NCBI RefSeq assembly: GCF_008122205.1
Contig: NZ_PHNJ01000003.1
Coordinates: 1 to 64,000 of the forward strand
Source of the DNA: Natronococcus pandeyae
GTDB taxonomy: Archaea; Halobacteriota; Halobacteria; Halobacteriales; Natrialbaceae
Direction: 5' to 3'
DNA: 64,000 nt
Shown here: piece after piece, positions 55,660 to 63,279 of the stretch
Layout of the letters: the number at the start of each line of letters is the position of its first letter
Numbering within the stretch: the stretch's first letter is position 1
Made by a program: the position numbers and the translations under genes
Notes under the pieces: generated by a model
The model's input: the letters and a program-made list of their open reading frames with translations, nothing else
Told to the model about the DNA's origin: nothing
Database searches by the model: none

Positions 55660-56361
55660 TCACCCGAGTCGCTCGAGGACGTCCCGCCCCTCGAGGTAGA
55701 CCAGGTCGTGCCGGTTGGCGTACGCGCGGGCGTCGACTGGGGTGAGCGCCTCGCCGGTTTCGTCGTCGAGCATCTCACAGACGACGACGGCGGGCTGGAG
55801 GTCGGCCGCTCCCGCGAGCGCGAGGCCGAGTTCGGTGTGGCCCTCGCGCTGGCCGAGCAGACCGGGTGCGGCTTTCAACAGGTGAACGTGCCCGGGAACG
55901 CGAAACTCGTCGGCGAACGTCGTTTCCTGGGGTTCGGCGGCGGCCTCGCCGAGCGCCCGAATCGTCAGCGAGCGATCGGCGTCCGTGATCCCGGTGTAGG
56001 TGTCTCGGTGGTTGACCGTCAGCGAGAACGACGAGCGCTCGTCGTAGCCGAGTTCGTGGTCGGCCGCGGCGGGGTGGTCGACTTCTTCGGTGTAGAACGG
56101 GAGATCGAACGCCTCTGCGATGTCGTGGCTCAGGGCGACGCAGACGAGTCCTCCGGCGTCGTTCCGTAGCTGGGCGACGGCCTCGGGCGTCACCGCGTCG
56201 GCGTGGTAGATGAGGTCCGTCTCGCCCTCGCGGTCGGCCGCGTCGTGGACGAGCACCGGCTCACCCGCCCGGAGCGACTCGAGTGCGCGCTCGAACGCGG
56301 TTGCGGATGCACTGCTTCCCGTCCCCGTGTTGGTGTTCGCGCTGGCGTGACGCCCGGTCAT
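55660..56361 (-). CDS. ribB: 3,4-dihydroxy-2-butanone-4-phosphate synthase
   Basis: The 233-residue protein has the RibB motifs [15 protein letters not shown] (acidic metal loop), [28 protein letters not shown] and [12 protein letters not shown]. It turns ribulose-5-phosphate into the four-carbon precursor of riboflavin. No GTP cyclohydrolase II domain is attached, as usual in archaea. It overlaps the riboflavin kinase gene by 4 bp, so the two are coupled. Confidence 0.96.
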   Translation of the reverse strand: MTGRHASANTNTGTGSSASATAFERALESLRAGEPVLVHDAADREGETDLIYHADAVTPEAVAQLRNDAGGLVCVALSHDIAEAFDLPFYTEEVDHPAAADHELGYDERSSFSLTVNHRDTYTGITDADRSLTIRALGEAAAEPQETTFADEFRVPGHVHLLKAAPGLLGQREGHTELGLALAGAADLQPAVVVCEMLDDETGEALTPVDARAYANRHDLVYLEGRDVLERLG

Positions 56362-57065
56362 CGGCCATCACCCACGGAGACCGTGACGTGATCTCCGTCC
56401 TCGAGACCGAGCACCTCCCGAAGCTTGTCGGGGGCGATGACCTCGAGTTGGTCCTCGTCGTGGTGCGTGCGCTCGGGGGCGATGATGTGTGCCTCCTCGT
56501 AGCGCTCGCCGTCGGCCGTTTCGACCGTCGCGGAGTGACAGACCGCGGGGCCGTACGTGCGCTCGTCGTCCTCCCAGCCGTCGATCGGAACCGGCTCGAG
56601 CGAGGCGACGGCGCTGCGCCGGCGGACGCTGTCCTCGCGGAGGTCGACGTTCAGGGTACCGGGAAACGGCTCGTAGCCGAGTCGGTCGGCGAACTGGCGC
56701 CTGTATCCGGACAGCGAGATGTAGTGGCGACCCTCGCCCATCCCGCTCGTGACGGTGCCGTCGAGTTCGACCTCCGAGTCCGCCTCGAAGATGCGACGGT
56801 AGTCCTCGTACTCGGTGTGGAGCGCCCGCTCGCCGGCGTCGGTGATCGCGACCCACTGGCCGTCGCTGACCGTGTCGCGTTCGAGCAGGTCGGCGCTCTC
56901 GAGTCGCTGGAGGCGTCTCGAGGCTGTCTGGTTCGACGCGTCGAGCCGATCCGCGAGATGAGAACAGGAGATTTTGACGTCGCCTTCGAGCCCGCCCTCG
57001 AGGGCGAGCAGTTTGAGGACGGCGAGTTCGTCGTGACCGACGGCGGACTCCGCTGTCACTGGCAT
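56358..57065 (-). CDS. ribK: CTP-dependent riboflavin kinase with N-terminal winged helix
   Basis: The 235-residue protein fuses an N-terminal HTH ([32 protein letters not shown]) to an archaeal DUF120 kinase domain ([26 protein letters not shown], and the later [16 protein letters not shown]). RibK uses CTP to phosphorylate riboflavin to FMN. The HTH domain suggests it also acts as a regulator of flavin genes (RbkR type). The ATG at 57065 is preferred over the frame to 57098. Confidence 0.94.
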   Translation of the reverse strand: MPVTAESAVGHDELAVLKLLALEGGLEGDVKISCSHLADRLDASNQTASRRLQRLESADLLERDTVSDGQWVAITDAGERALHTEYEDYRRIFEADSEVELDGTVTSGMGEGRHYISLSGYRRQFADRLGYEPFPGTLNVDLREDSVRRRSAVASLEPVPIDGWEDDERTYGPAVCHSATVETADGERYEEAHIIAPERTHHDEDQLEVIAPDKLREVLGLEDGDHVTVSVGDGR

Positions 57066-57220
57066 ACCAGTGGGTTTGGTGCAGCGGGGTAAAAGCATAC
57101 CGAATGTGGCATGCGTAACAAAACTGTTACGCAGTTCACCGGCGTTGTCGTCAGTGTTCGTCCATCGGCGACTCCGCGGAAAAACCCACCGGAGTTCGGA
57201 ACGCTGCCCGAAGCGAGCTA

Positions 57221-57296
57221 TAGTAACAACTGAAACGGTTTACACACCGATCGCACGGTGGCTGTGCGCTCGAGTGTGCGCTGATTCTCAGTGGTC
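57221..57296. repeat. Family C element, copy 2 (internally deleted)
   Basis: Its first 34 nt (57221-57254, TAGTAACAACTGAAACGG...) match copy 1 at 43548-43581 with one mismatch. The opposite terminal repeat follows almost at once, so the 180-bp interior is missing. The right end contains the complement of the Taw1 stop codon (57288-57290). Confidence 0.65.
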
Positions 57297-58301
57297 GGCG
57301 ACGAGCGGATCGTCCTCCCAGAACTCGCTGCCCTTCTTCAGTTTCGGTACCCAGGTGTCTTTCTCTTTCGAGAGGAGCGCGACGCGCGAGGCCGGAACGT
57401 CTTTCAGTTCGGTGAACTCCGGCATGTACTCCTGGACCTCCTCGGTGAACTCGACGACCCGCTCGTGGTCGGGCATCGAGGAGCGGTCGAGTCGACCCTG
57501 GGAGTGGCCGACGTGCATGTACGCCTTCAGCTCGATGAAATCGGGGTCGGCCTGCTGGTAGAAGCCGGCGTACCAGTCGGGATGGTGCATGTTCTCGCCC
57601 TCGACGAGCGTCGTTCGCAGGACGGTACGGGTCTCGTCCTTCTCGGAGAGGACCTCCATCGTCTCGAGGAGTTTCTCCCAGGCGTCGTCCTCCATGGCGC
57701 CGACGACCTGATCGAAGGTGTGGCGCTCGGCGGCGTCGACGCTGACGTAGAGCTGGGTCGGATCGCACTCTCGGAGCATTTCAGGACGGGTGCCGTTCGA
57801 GACCAGGAAGGTGGTGATGCCGCGGTCGCGGAAGGCCTCGATCAGCTCCGGCAGGTAGGGGTACAGCGTCGGTTCGCCGTCGAGCGAGATGGCGACGTGG
57901 CGGGGTTCCATCGCCTGGTCGAAGACCTCGCGCGGAACCTCCTCGTTGCCGCCGAATCCCGACAGAAGTCGCTTCTGGAGCTCGATCGAGGCGTCGACGA
58001 CGGCTTCGGGATCGTCCCACTCGACGTCGCCCAGTTCGTAGGCGTGGCCCTTGTGGTCGCGCCAGCAGAAGACACAGCGCTCGTTGCACTTGACCACGGG
58101 CGTCATCTGGATGCAGCGGTGGGACTCGATCCCGTAGTAGATGTACTTGTAACACTTCCCCTCGCCGCGCAGGGCGTTCGCCGTCCAGCCGCAGGTCTGG
58201 GCCGCGGTGTGGTTCTCGCTGTGGTAGTCCGGACTCGAGACCTGTGCCGGGGCGTCGTCCTCGCCGTCGGCGTTCGTCCCGGAATCCGCGGAGTCGCTCA
58301 T
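57288..58301 (-). CDS. taw1: tRNA-4-demethylwyosine synthase
   Basis: The 337-residue radical SAM protein has the cluster motif C-N-E-R-C-V-F-C-W-R (C-x3-C-x2-C), an N-terminal CYKYIYYGIESHRCIQM segment typical of Taw1/TYW1, and VSLDGEPTLYPYL. It makes 4-demethylwyosine from N1-methylguanosine-37 of tRNA-Phe with pyruvate. Taw1 carries a second cluster on N-terminal cysteines, present here. Its stop codon falls inside a family C element. Confidence 0.95.
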   Translation of the reverse strand: MSDSADSGTNADGEDDAPAQVSSPDYHSENHTAAQTCGWTANALRGEGKCYKYIYYGIESHRCIQMTPVVKCNERCVFCWRDHKGHAYELGDVEWDDPEAVVDASIELQKRLLSGFGGNEEVPREVFDQAMEPRHVAISLDGEPTLYPYLPELIEAFRDRGITTFLVSNGTRPEMLRECDPTQLYVSVDAAERHTFDQVVGAMEDDAWEKLLETMEVLSEKDETRTVLRTTLVEGENMHHPDWYAGFYQQADPDFIELKAYMHVGHSQGRLDRSSMPDHERVVEFTEEVQEYMPEFTELKDVPASRVALLSKEKDTWVPKLKKGSEFWEDDPLVADH

Positions 58302-58361
58302 GTTGGCACCCGTTGGACCGGCGCGGGCAAAAGGCGTGTGGTGTCTCGTTGCTCGAGGACG

Positions 58362-58667
58362 CTACTTCTGGTGTGGCAGCGTCCCGGGCTCGACCGACTC
58401 GTCGCCGTCCTCGTCGTTCTCGTTCGCGATCTCCCGTTCGAACGTGTAGAGAACCAGGCCGGTGTTCGCGGTCATGATCACGCCGGTCATCGGCGCGGGC
58501 GCGAACAGGTAGAGCCCCACCCCGAGCAGAAAGGGAAGTGCCGCGATCGCGGCCCACCGCTGTGGCCGGGAGATCCCCTGCTTGATCGCGTCCCGGTGGA
58601 TGAGCGCGAAGATCGCGGCCGTCCCGCTGAGGCCGAAGGCGGCGACCGCGACGTCGAGTCCGTCCAT
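58362..58667 (-). CDS. Small membrane protein
   Basis: This 101-residue protein has two or three hydrophobic helices (about 3-22, 38-55, 60-77) and an acidic C-terminus. No domain is recognised. The ATG at 58667 leaves a hydrophobic N-terminus; the longer frame to 58754 lacks membrane features. It lies upstream of taw1 on the same strand. Confidence 0.65.
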   Translation of the reverse strand: MDGLDVAVAAFGLSGTAAIFALIHRDAIKQGISRPQRWAAIAALPFLLGVGLYLFAPAPMTGVIMTANTGLVLYTFEREIANENDEDGDESVEPGTLPHQK

Positions 58668-58801
58668 ACCTGAGGGTTGGTCGGTCGATAGAAAAGGGTT
58701 CTGCGACCGACCCGATGCTGGCCCGCTTCGATTGCGTCTGCCGGTTCCCGGCATCTGGGCTCCGGCAGAAGTATCTTGTCGGTCGGCACGGACGTTTGCC
58801 T

Positions 58802-59143
58802 ATGGCCGATCAGATAGACGATCCCGAGGAACTGCCGTCGACGGCGGGCGAGTTCGCAGAGGAGTATCCCGAGGTCTGGGAGCAGTACTCGGATCTCGGC
58901 GAGGCCTGTTCGGCGGCCGGCCCGATCGACGACGAGACGAAACGCCTCGTCAAACTCGCACTTTCGATCGGCGCCCAATCGGAGGGGGCGGTCCACTCGC
59001 ACGTCCGGCGCGGCCTCGACGAGGACGTCGATCCCGAGGCGCTGAAACAGGTCGCGGTGCTCTCGATCCCGACGCTTGGCTTCCCCCAGGCGATGGCCGC
59101 GATCAGCTGGATCGAGGACCTGACCGACGAGGGCGAGACCTGA
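58802..59143 (+). CDS. Carboxymuconolactone decarboxylase family protein without the Cys pair
   Basis: The 113-residue protein has the CMD/AhpD-like fold signature: DDETKRLVKLALSIGAQSEGAVHSHVRRGLDEDVD. The AhpD active-site Cys-x-x-Cys is absent, with SEGAVHSH in its place; the conserved His remains. Peroxidase activity of AhpD type is therefore unlikely. The TGA stop at 59141-59143 is the first three bases of a family A element. Confidence 0.85.
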   Translation: MADQIDDPEELPSTAGEFAEEYPEVWEQYSDLGEACSAAGPIDDETKRLVKLALSIGAQSEGAVHSHVRRGLDEDVDPEALKQVAVLSIPTLGFPQAMAAISWIEDLTDEGET

Positions 59144-59223
59144 GACGGTCTGCTGTGACGATTTTCCGGCAAAACCGCAGACGGGTCGCGGTTTCGCCGG
59201 AACTGACTTGAGCAATCCGTACG
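59141..59223. repeat. Family A palindromic element, copy 2 (stop-codon element)
   Basis: An 83-nt element in inverse orientation to copy 1. Its first 30 nt (59141-59170) are identical to the complement of 39161-39190, beginning with the TGA stop of the CMD gene; its far end keeps CCGTACG (59217-59223). The centre forms the GCAAAACCGC / GCGGTTTCGCC hairpin. Both copies thus adjoin a stop codon at the same base. Confidence 0.7.
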
Positions 59224-59815
59224 AGGCGACCGAGCGCTCGGTTTTTGCGACCGTACTCGAGCGCCGACGAGCCGAATCCGACGTGGCCTTTCCGGGCGAA
59301 CCCACCACCGGGATCGATTCGCGATCCGCGCACTCTCCACGTCGTGGTGGCGCGCGCTGTCGATCACGTTCGAGCGAAGCGAGGTGCGAGTTTCCGAGCA
59401 CCTCGACGGCGAGAACTGATGGACGGCGCCGTGCGAGGGGCGAGTGAGGGAACGATGTGACCGAGCGAGTCGGTTGGGGAGGGCATGGCCATCCCTTGTT
59501 GCCGGCGTGAGTCGAGTGTTCGAGTGAAACGTCATGTTGTGTATCGGCTGCGAGTACGGCTGCACTCGTAGCGAGTGCGACTGAAGAACCGAGAGCTCTC
59601 CACGACTGGCAACAAGGAATTACTACGTCCTCCCCGGTCGATTCACTCGCTCGCGGGTCGTCCCTCCCGCTCGTGCGACTCGCGAAGATCTCGCACAGCA
59701 TCGAACCGCGTCTCGCTAGTCGCTCGTCGCGATTCAGCGCACGCCACCGCAACGTGGTTTGATCGGTTCGGCGGTACGGGCTCCTTCTACATCGAACATG
59801 CGCCCCCTGCTCCCC
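59144..59815. other. Long intergenic region made of repeat elements
   Basis: Of the 672 bp here, about 80 are family A copy 2 and 421 are family B copy 2 (59337-59757). ORFs inside (for example 59208-59447) are Arg- and Ser-rich frames without typical codon use. No gene or RNA was identified. Confidence 0.55.
59337..59757. repeat. Family B element with 23-bp terminal inverted repeats, copy 2
   Basis: The ends are 59337-59359 (CCACGTCGTGGTGGCG...) and 59735-59757; as complements they agree in 20 of 23 positions. Inside, CCTTGTTGCC (59494-59503) pairs perfectly with GGCAACAAGG (59608-59617), next to sequences like GTCCTCCCCGGTCGATTCACT that correspond to copy 1 near 37238-37258. It has no transposase gene, so it is MITE-like. 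Confidence 0.65.
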
Positions 59816-60496
59816 TCATCGAGTCCCGCGAACGCGCTCGAGCACCGCCAGCGTCCCGTCGGCGTGGACCGCTTCGAGCACCTCGTCCGCGGCGTTTTTC
59901 GCAGAGCTGTCGGCGTTCGCGACGGCGAAGCTCCGCCCCGCGACTTCGAACGTCGAGACGTCGTTGACCGAGTCGCCGATGGCGACGGCGTCGGCGAGGT
60001 CGAAGCCGACGTGTTCCGCGATGGTCTCGACGCCGTCGCCCTTGTTCGGGGTCGCGTCCTTGACGTGGTAGGCGTAGCCGGTGTCGACGACCTCGAGGCC
60101 GTGCTCGGCGGCGATCTCGCGCAGCGGCTCGACCGGCTGCTCTAAGTTGATCGCGACCTCGGTCTCCCGCCAGCGGTTGACGGTATCCTCCTCGCCCCAG
60201 CCGGGCGAGTAGCCCGCAGCGCGGTACTCCTCGGTGACGGCCTGGGCGGCCTCGCGGTCGGCGGTGAAGAAGACGTCGTCGCCGGTGTAGACGACGCCAC
60301 CGTTCTCGGCGACGACGAGTTCCGGCACGCCGACGAAGTGACAGAGGGCGATAGGGTAGGGGAAGGCCTTCCCCGTGGCGATCACGACGGGGGCGTCCCA
60401 GTCGCGGATCGGGTCGAAGACGCGCGGGTCGATACCCCACCCGTCGGGGCGGGTGAGCGTGCCGTCGATGTCGAGGACGAGCGGTGGGGCGGTCAT
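59816..60496 (-). CDS. Phosphoglycolate phosphatase (HAD-IIB)
   Basis: The 226-residue protein has HAD motifs VLDIDGTLTRPDG, the VIATGKAFPYP motif II, the Lys in DATPNKGDGVETI and the GDSVNDVSTFEVAG acidic loop, with a type IIB cap. This matches archaeal phosphoglycolate phosphatases (SPP-like), which remove phosphate from 2-phosphoglycolate. It starts at the ATG at 60496 and appears to be a single gene. Confidence 0.92.
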   Translation of the reverse strand: MTAPPLVLDIDGTLTRPDGWGIDPRVFDPIRDWDAPVVIATGKAFPYPIALCHFVGVPELVVAENGGVVYTGDDVFFTADREAAQAVTEEYRAAGYSPGWGEEDTVNRWRETEVAINLEQPVEPLREIAAEHGLEVVDTGYAYHVKDATPNKGDGVETIAEHVGFDLADAVAIGDSVNDVSTFEVAGRSFAVANADSSAKNAADEVLEAVHADGTLAVLERVRGTR

Positions 60497-60616
60497 AGCT
60501 GGCTGTTGGCGAGTGAGGATAAAGATGCTGTGACCGAGGGCGGCCGGATACCCGTCGAACGCAGTTGTCTCCCGGCTGGCGCTTCTCGGACAGTTCGTCT
60601 CGCCTACCCCCGACGC

Positions 60617-60817
60617 TCAGTAGTCCGGCCCGAATCGGTTGATCGTGACCGTGACGACGAGAAACGTGATCATCGTGAGTACGCCACCGACGACGGCCGC
60701 CACGACTCGAGCCCCCAGCGCACCGTCGGCGACGAGAAACAGGATGGGAATCATGATCGCCAGAACGATCAAAAGGTTTCGACCGTCACGTTTCGCGAAC
60801 TCGACCTGGCTAAACAT
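60617..60817 (-). CDS. Small two-helix membrane protein
   Basis: The 66-residue product (MFSQVEFAKRDGRN start) has two hydrophobic helices at about 15-32 and 36-60 and ends INRFGPDY. It is not recognised. A frame extension to 60892 exists but lacks hydrophobic or conserved character. Function unknown. Confidence 0.6.
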   Translation of the reverse strand: MFSQVEFAKRDGRNLLIVLAIMIPILFLVADGALGARVVAAVVGGVLTMITFLVVTVTINRFGPDY

Positions 60818-60949
60818 ATGGTTCAAAGGCAATCGCTCCGGTAAATCAGTTGTGATCGGTCCAGTACACCGCAGAGACCGTAGCGACGACATCAGAGTCC
60901 GAACCGTGATGAGTTCGCACGTCCGACCGAACCGAAGCCAGCGAAACGG

Positions 60950-61375
60950 TCAGGCGCTGGGGAACGCCCTCGAGAACGCGACGTAGGAGACGGCCAGTCC
61001 GATCCCGCCCGCCACCAGCCCGGGTGTCGAATCCCCGCTAACGACTGTCACGACTGCCGCCACAACCGAACCGAGTATCAGGGCGCCGCCGGCTGCACCG
61101 TGGTGAAACTGCAGCGACCGCTGATCCGCGACGAGCGGCTCCCGCTCGTCGGCGGGACGGGAGAGGGTAACCCAATAGGGGATGACGAAGCGGACCCCGA
61201 TACCCAGAGCGGCCGCGACGACGGCGCCGAACTCGACGCTGCTCGTAAGCACCACCGTCGCGAAGAAGAATCCGAAGGTGACGGCCATCGCGATCCACTT
61301 GCTCCACTGGTCCGCCCGCTGCATACGTTCGGAGAACTCCAGTTCAGACGGAGACTGGGGTTCGGATTCGGACAT
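60950..61375 (-). CDS. Four-helix membrane protein of unknown function
   Basis: The 141-residue protein has an acidic, Ser-rich N-terminus (MSESEPQSPSELEFSE) and four hydrophobic helices (about 28-45, 50-68, 95-113, 118-136). It resembles small haloarchaeal membrane proteins with no assigned role. The ATG at 61375 is used. It is divergent from the stress protein gene at 61559. Confidence 0.65.
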   Translation of the reverse strand: MSESEPQSPSELEFSERMQRADQWSKWIAMAVTFGFFFATVVLTSSVEFGAVVAAALGIGVRFVIPYWVTLSRPADEREPLVADQRSLQFHHGAAGGALILGSVVAAVVTVVSGDSTPGLVAGGIGLAVSYVAFSRAFPSA

Positions 61376-61532
61376 GTGCCAGAGAAGGTGAGTCCACCCA
61401 CATAACTGTTCTCGACCGCGTTCGGCGTTCCACGCGATCGCTCGAGTTCCGCTTCGAGAGCCGATCTCCCGGTACCGCTGCTTGCAGTCCACCCCCCCCA
61501 AGCTCTAATGCGCTGGTGCTGGTAGAAATCAC

Positions 61533-61551
61533 CCCAAGCGTTCGCTTAGGG
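61533..61551. promoter_or_regulatory. Palindrome upstream of the stress protein gene
   Basis: AAGCG-TT-CGCTT (61536-61547), flanked by CCC and GGG with a one-base bulge, lies 8-26 nt before the ATG at 61559. It overlaps the expected promoter and transcription start and may be an operator. Confidence 0.35.
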
Positions 61552-61558
61552 ACGAACT

Positions 61559-62122
61559 ATGTACACCGATATCCTCTTTCCGACGGACGGGAGCAGTGGC
61601 GCTAGCGCGGCGATCGAGCACGCCCGGGATCTGGCGGAGCAGTACGATGCGACCGTTCACGTACTGCACGTCGTCAACTCGTCGTACATCGGCTACACGG
61701 GCGACGATGACTCCGAGAAGTCACCGTCCGGGATGCTCGGTGGACTCTCCGACGAGACGCAATCCGGAATGCTCGGCGGTGACTCCGACGAGACTCGATC
61801 CGGAATGCTCGGCGGCGATCACGAAGACCTCCGAGACGAAGTTCGAGAACGTGCGGTCGAGATCGTCGAGGAGGTGGAAAGACAGTTCGAAGGGGTCGAA
61901 ACGGAAGGGATCGTTCACGTCGGAGAGCCCTATCAGGTTATCCTCGCGTACGCCGACCACGCGGATATCGATCTCGTCGTCATGGGGACCCACGGCAGAC
62001 GGGGTGTCGACCGGTACCTGCTCGGGAGCGTTACGGAAAAGGTCGTTCGGGTGTCCGACGTCCCTGTCGTCACGGTTCGAAAAGAGGCGGAACCGCCGGA
62101 GACCGTCGACGAAGCGACCTAG
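61559..62122 (+). CDS. Universal stress protein with internal tandem repeat
   Basis: This 187-residue Usp protein has the N-terminal ILFPTDGSSGAS strand and the ATP motif GTHGRRGVDRYLLGS. Between the second strand and helix it carries an insert of three 12-residue repeats, SGMLGGLSDETQ, SGMLGGDSDETR and SGMLGGDHEDLR (residues 57-92), which make it about 40 residues longer than usual. The insert is Gly- and Asp-rich and may be a flexible or protein-binding loop. It converges with the GpdX-like gene. Confidence 0.92.
   Translation: MYTDILFPTDGSSGASAAIEHARDLAEQYDATVHVLHVVNSSYIGYTGDDDSEKSPSGMLGGLSDETQSGMLGGDSDETRSGMLGGDHEDLRDEVRERAVEIVEEVERQFEGVETEGIVHVGEPYQVILAYADHADIDLVVMGTHGRRGVDRYLLGSVTEKVVRVSDVPVVTVRKEAEPPETVDEAT
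61727..61834 (+). repeat. In-frame 3 x 36-bp tandem repeat in the Usp gene
   Basis: Three 36-bp units encode SGMLGG-containing 12-mers. Units one and two are the most alike and the third diverges after the GGD, indicating successive duplication followed by drift. The length, a multiple of three, keeps the frame. Confidence 0.8.
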
Positions 62123-62230
62123 CAACAGTTTCGACCGCTCACGTCGAACGAGGGGGTCGAGATACGGCGTCCGGGTCGTCAGTGGAACTCGCCGAGACGG
62201 TATTCCCGCCGCAGAAATTCGTCGACGGCA

Positions 62231-62292
62231 CCGGTCGCGTCCGCGACCGGCAACCGATCGTCCTCGCGTCCACGCTCACCGAAACGGTGAGC
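62231..62292. terminator. Hairpins between convergent Usp and GpdX-like genes
   Basis: CCGGTCGCG-TC-CGCGACCGG (62231-62250) is a perfect 9-bp inverted repeat, and GCTCACCG-AAA-CGGTGAGC (62274-62292) an 8-bp one. They lie between converging genes, where transcript ends are expected. Hairpins are not needed for archaeal termination, so the role is uncertain. Confidence 0.4.
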
Positions 62293-62316
62293 CGCGGGTG
62301 CAAAGCGGTGTCGCTA

Positions 62317-63279
62317 TCAGAAGCCGAACGTCGGCCAGATAGACGCGTCGAAGACACCGATCGCGACCAGCACGGTTGCGAGCAGTCCCGAGGCTGCGAT
62401 ACCGAACGCCGGCGGATCGACGTGTGTCTTGCCGTGTGCGTAGAAGACACGGTTACAGACCTCGCCCATGAGTGCCCCGAAGACACCGAAGGCGAGCGCG
62501 AACAGCATCACGACCGGCTCGCTCATCCCGGCCGAGAGCGCGCCGAACGCACCGACGGATCCGGGCAGCGTGATGTGGTGGGTCACCGGGAAGTTGTCGA
62601 CGCCGCAGTTGAGCAGCACCAGACTGGCCGCACTGATACCGAACACCAGCACCGGGCTCTCCGTAACGAGGTAGACGAAGCCACCGATGAGACCGCCGAT
62701 GATACCGATCGACGCGACGCCGCTCCACTTGTACTGCCACGGCAGCCAGATCCCGGGCGCCTTCTCCTCGTCGCGCTCGGCGGGACCCATGTCGAAGACG
62801 TTGTCTCCGTACACTTCACCGATGATGTCGTAACCGAAGACGACGCGGTGGACGAGCGCGGAGACGAACACGATCAGCGCGATGTTGTCGGTTCCGAATC
62901 CAACGTAGTTGAGCAGCTCGGTGGCTGCAAAACCGAAGACGCCGAAGATAGCACCGACGGCTAACACGTCGATACGGTGTGTCCCGAGGGCACTGGCGAT
63001 ATCCTTGCCGTCGTCCAGTTCTGGATAGCCCTGTTTTGCCGCGTACGCCGCTGCGGCTGCACCGCCGGCGAAGGCGATGTGTGGACCGAAGATCGGTCCG
63101 AAGCCGATGGCTCCGGTGATCTCGTCCCCGGCACCAGCGAACACCGCCGCTTCACCGGCAATGACCATGAAGCCGGTGAAGACGAAGGCGGGCAGGGCAC
63201 CGATCGCCGCACCGAAGGCACCGCCTGCCAGGGCGGCCATCCAGAACACCGGATCGCCAAGTGCCGTCTCGAGTACCAT
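62317..63279 (-). CDS. Multi-pass membrane protein next to glycerol kinase (GpdX-like)
   Basis: This 320-residue protein has about eight to nine hydrophobic helices rich in Gly and Ala and a cytoplasmic loop with ERDEEKAPGIWLPWQYKWSG. The gene directly abuts glpK (stop of glpK at 63280, start here at 63279) on the same strand. A similar membrane protein gene follows glpK in other haloarchaea and has been suggested to take part in glycerol uptake. That role is inferred from context; it has no GlpF NPA motifs. Confidence 0.72.
   Translation of the reverse strand: MVLETALGDPVFWMAALAGGAFGAAIGALPAFVFTGFMVIAGEAAVFAGAGDEITGAIGFGPIFGPHIAFAGGAAAAAYAAKQGYPELDDGKDIASALGTHRIDVLAVGAIFGVFGFAATELLNYVGFGTDNIALIVFVSALVHRVVFGYDIIGEVYGDNVFDMGPAERDEEKAPGIWLPWQYKWSGVASIGIIGGLIGGFVYLVTESPVLVFGISAASLVLLNCGVDNFPVTHHITLPGSVGAFGALSAGMSEPVVMLFALAFGVFGALMGEVCNRVFYAHGKTHVDPPAFGIAASGLLATVLVAIGVFDASIWPTFGF

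Noticed and set aside
59208-59447. ORFs in the repeat-rich gap
   Set aside because: They read through the inverted repeats of family A and B elements and are Arg/Ser rich.
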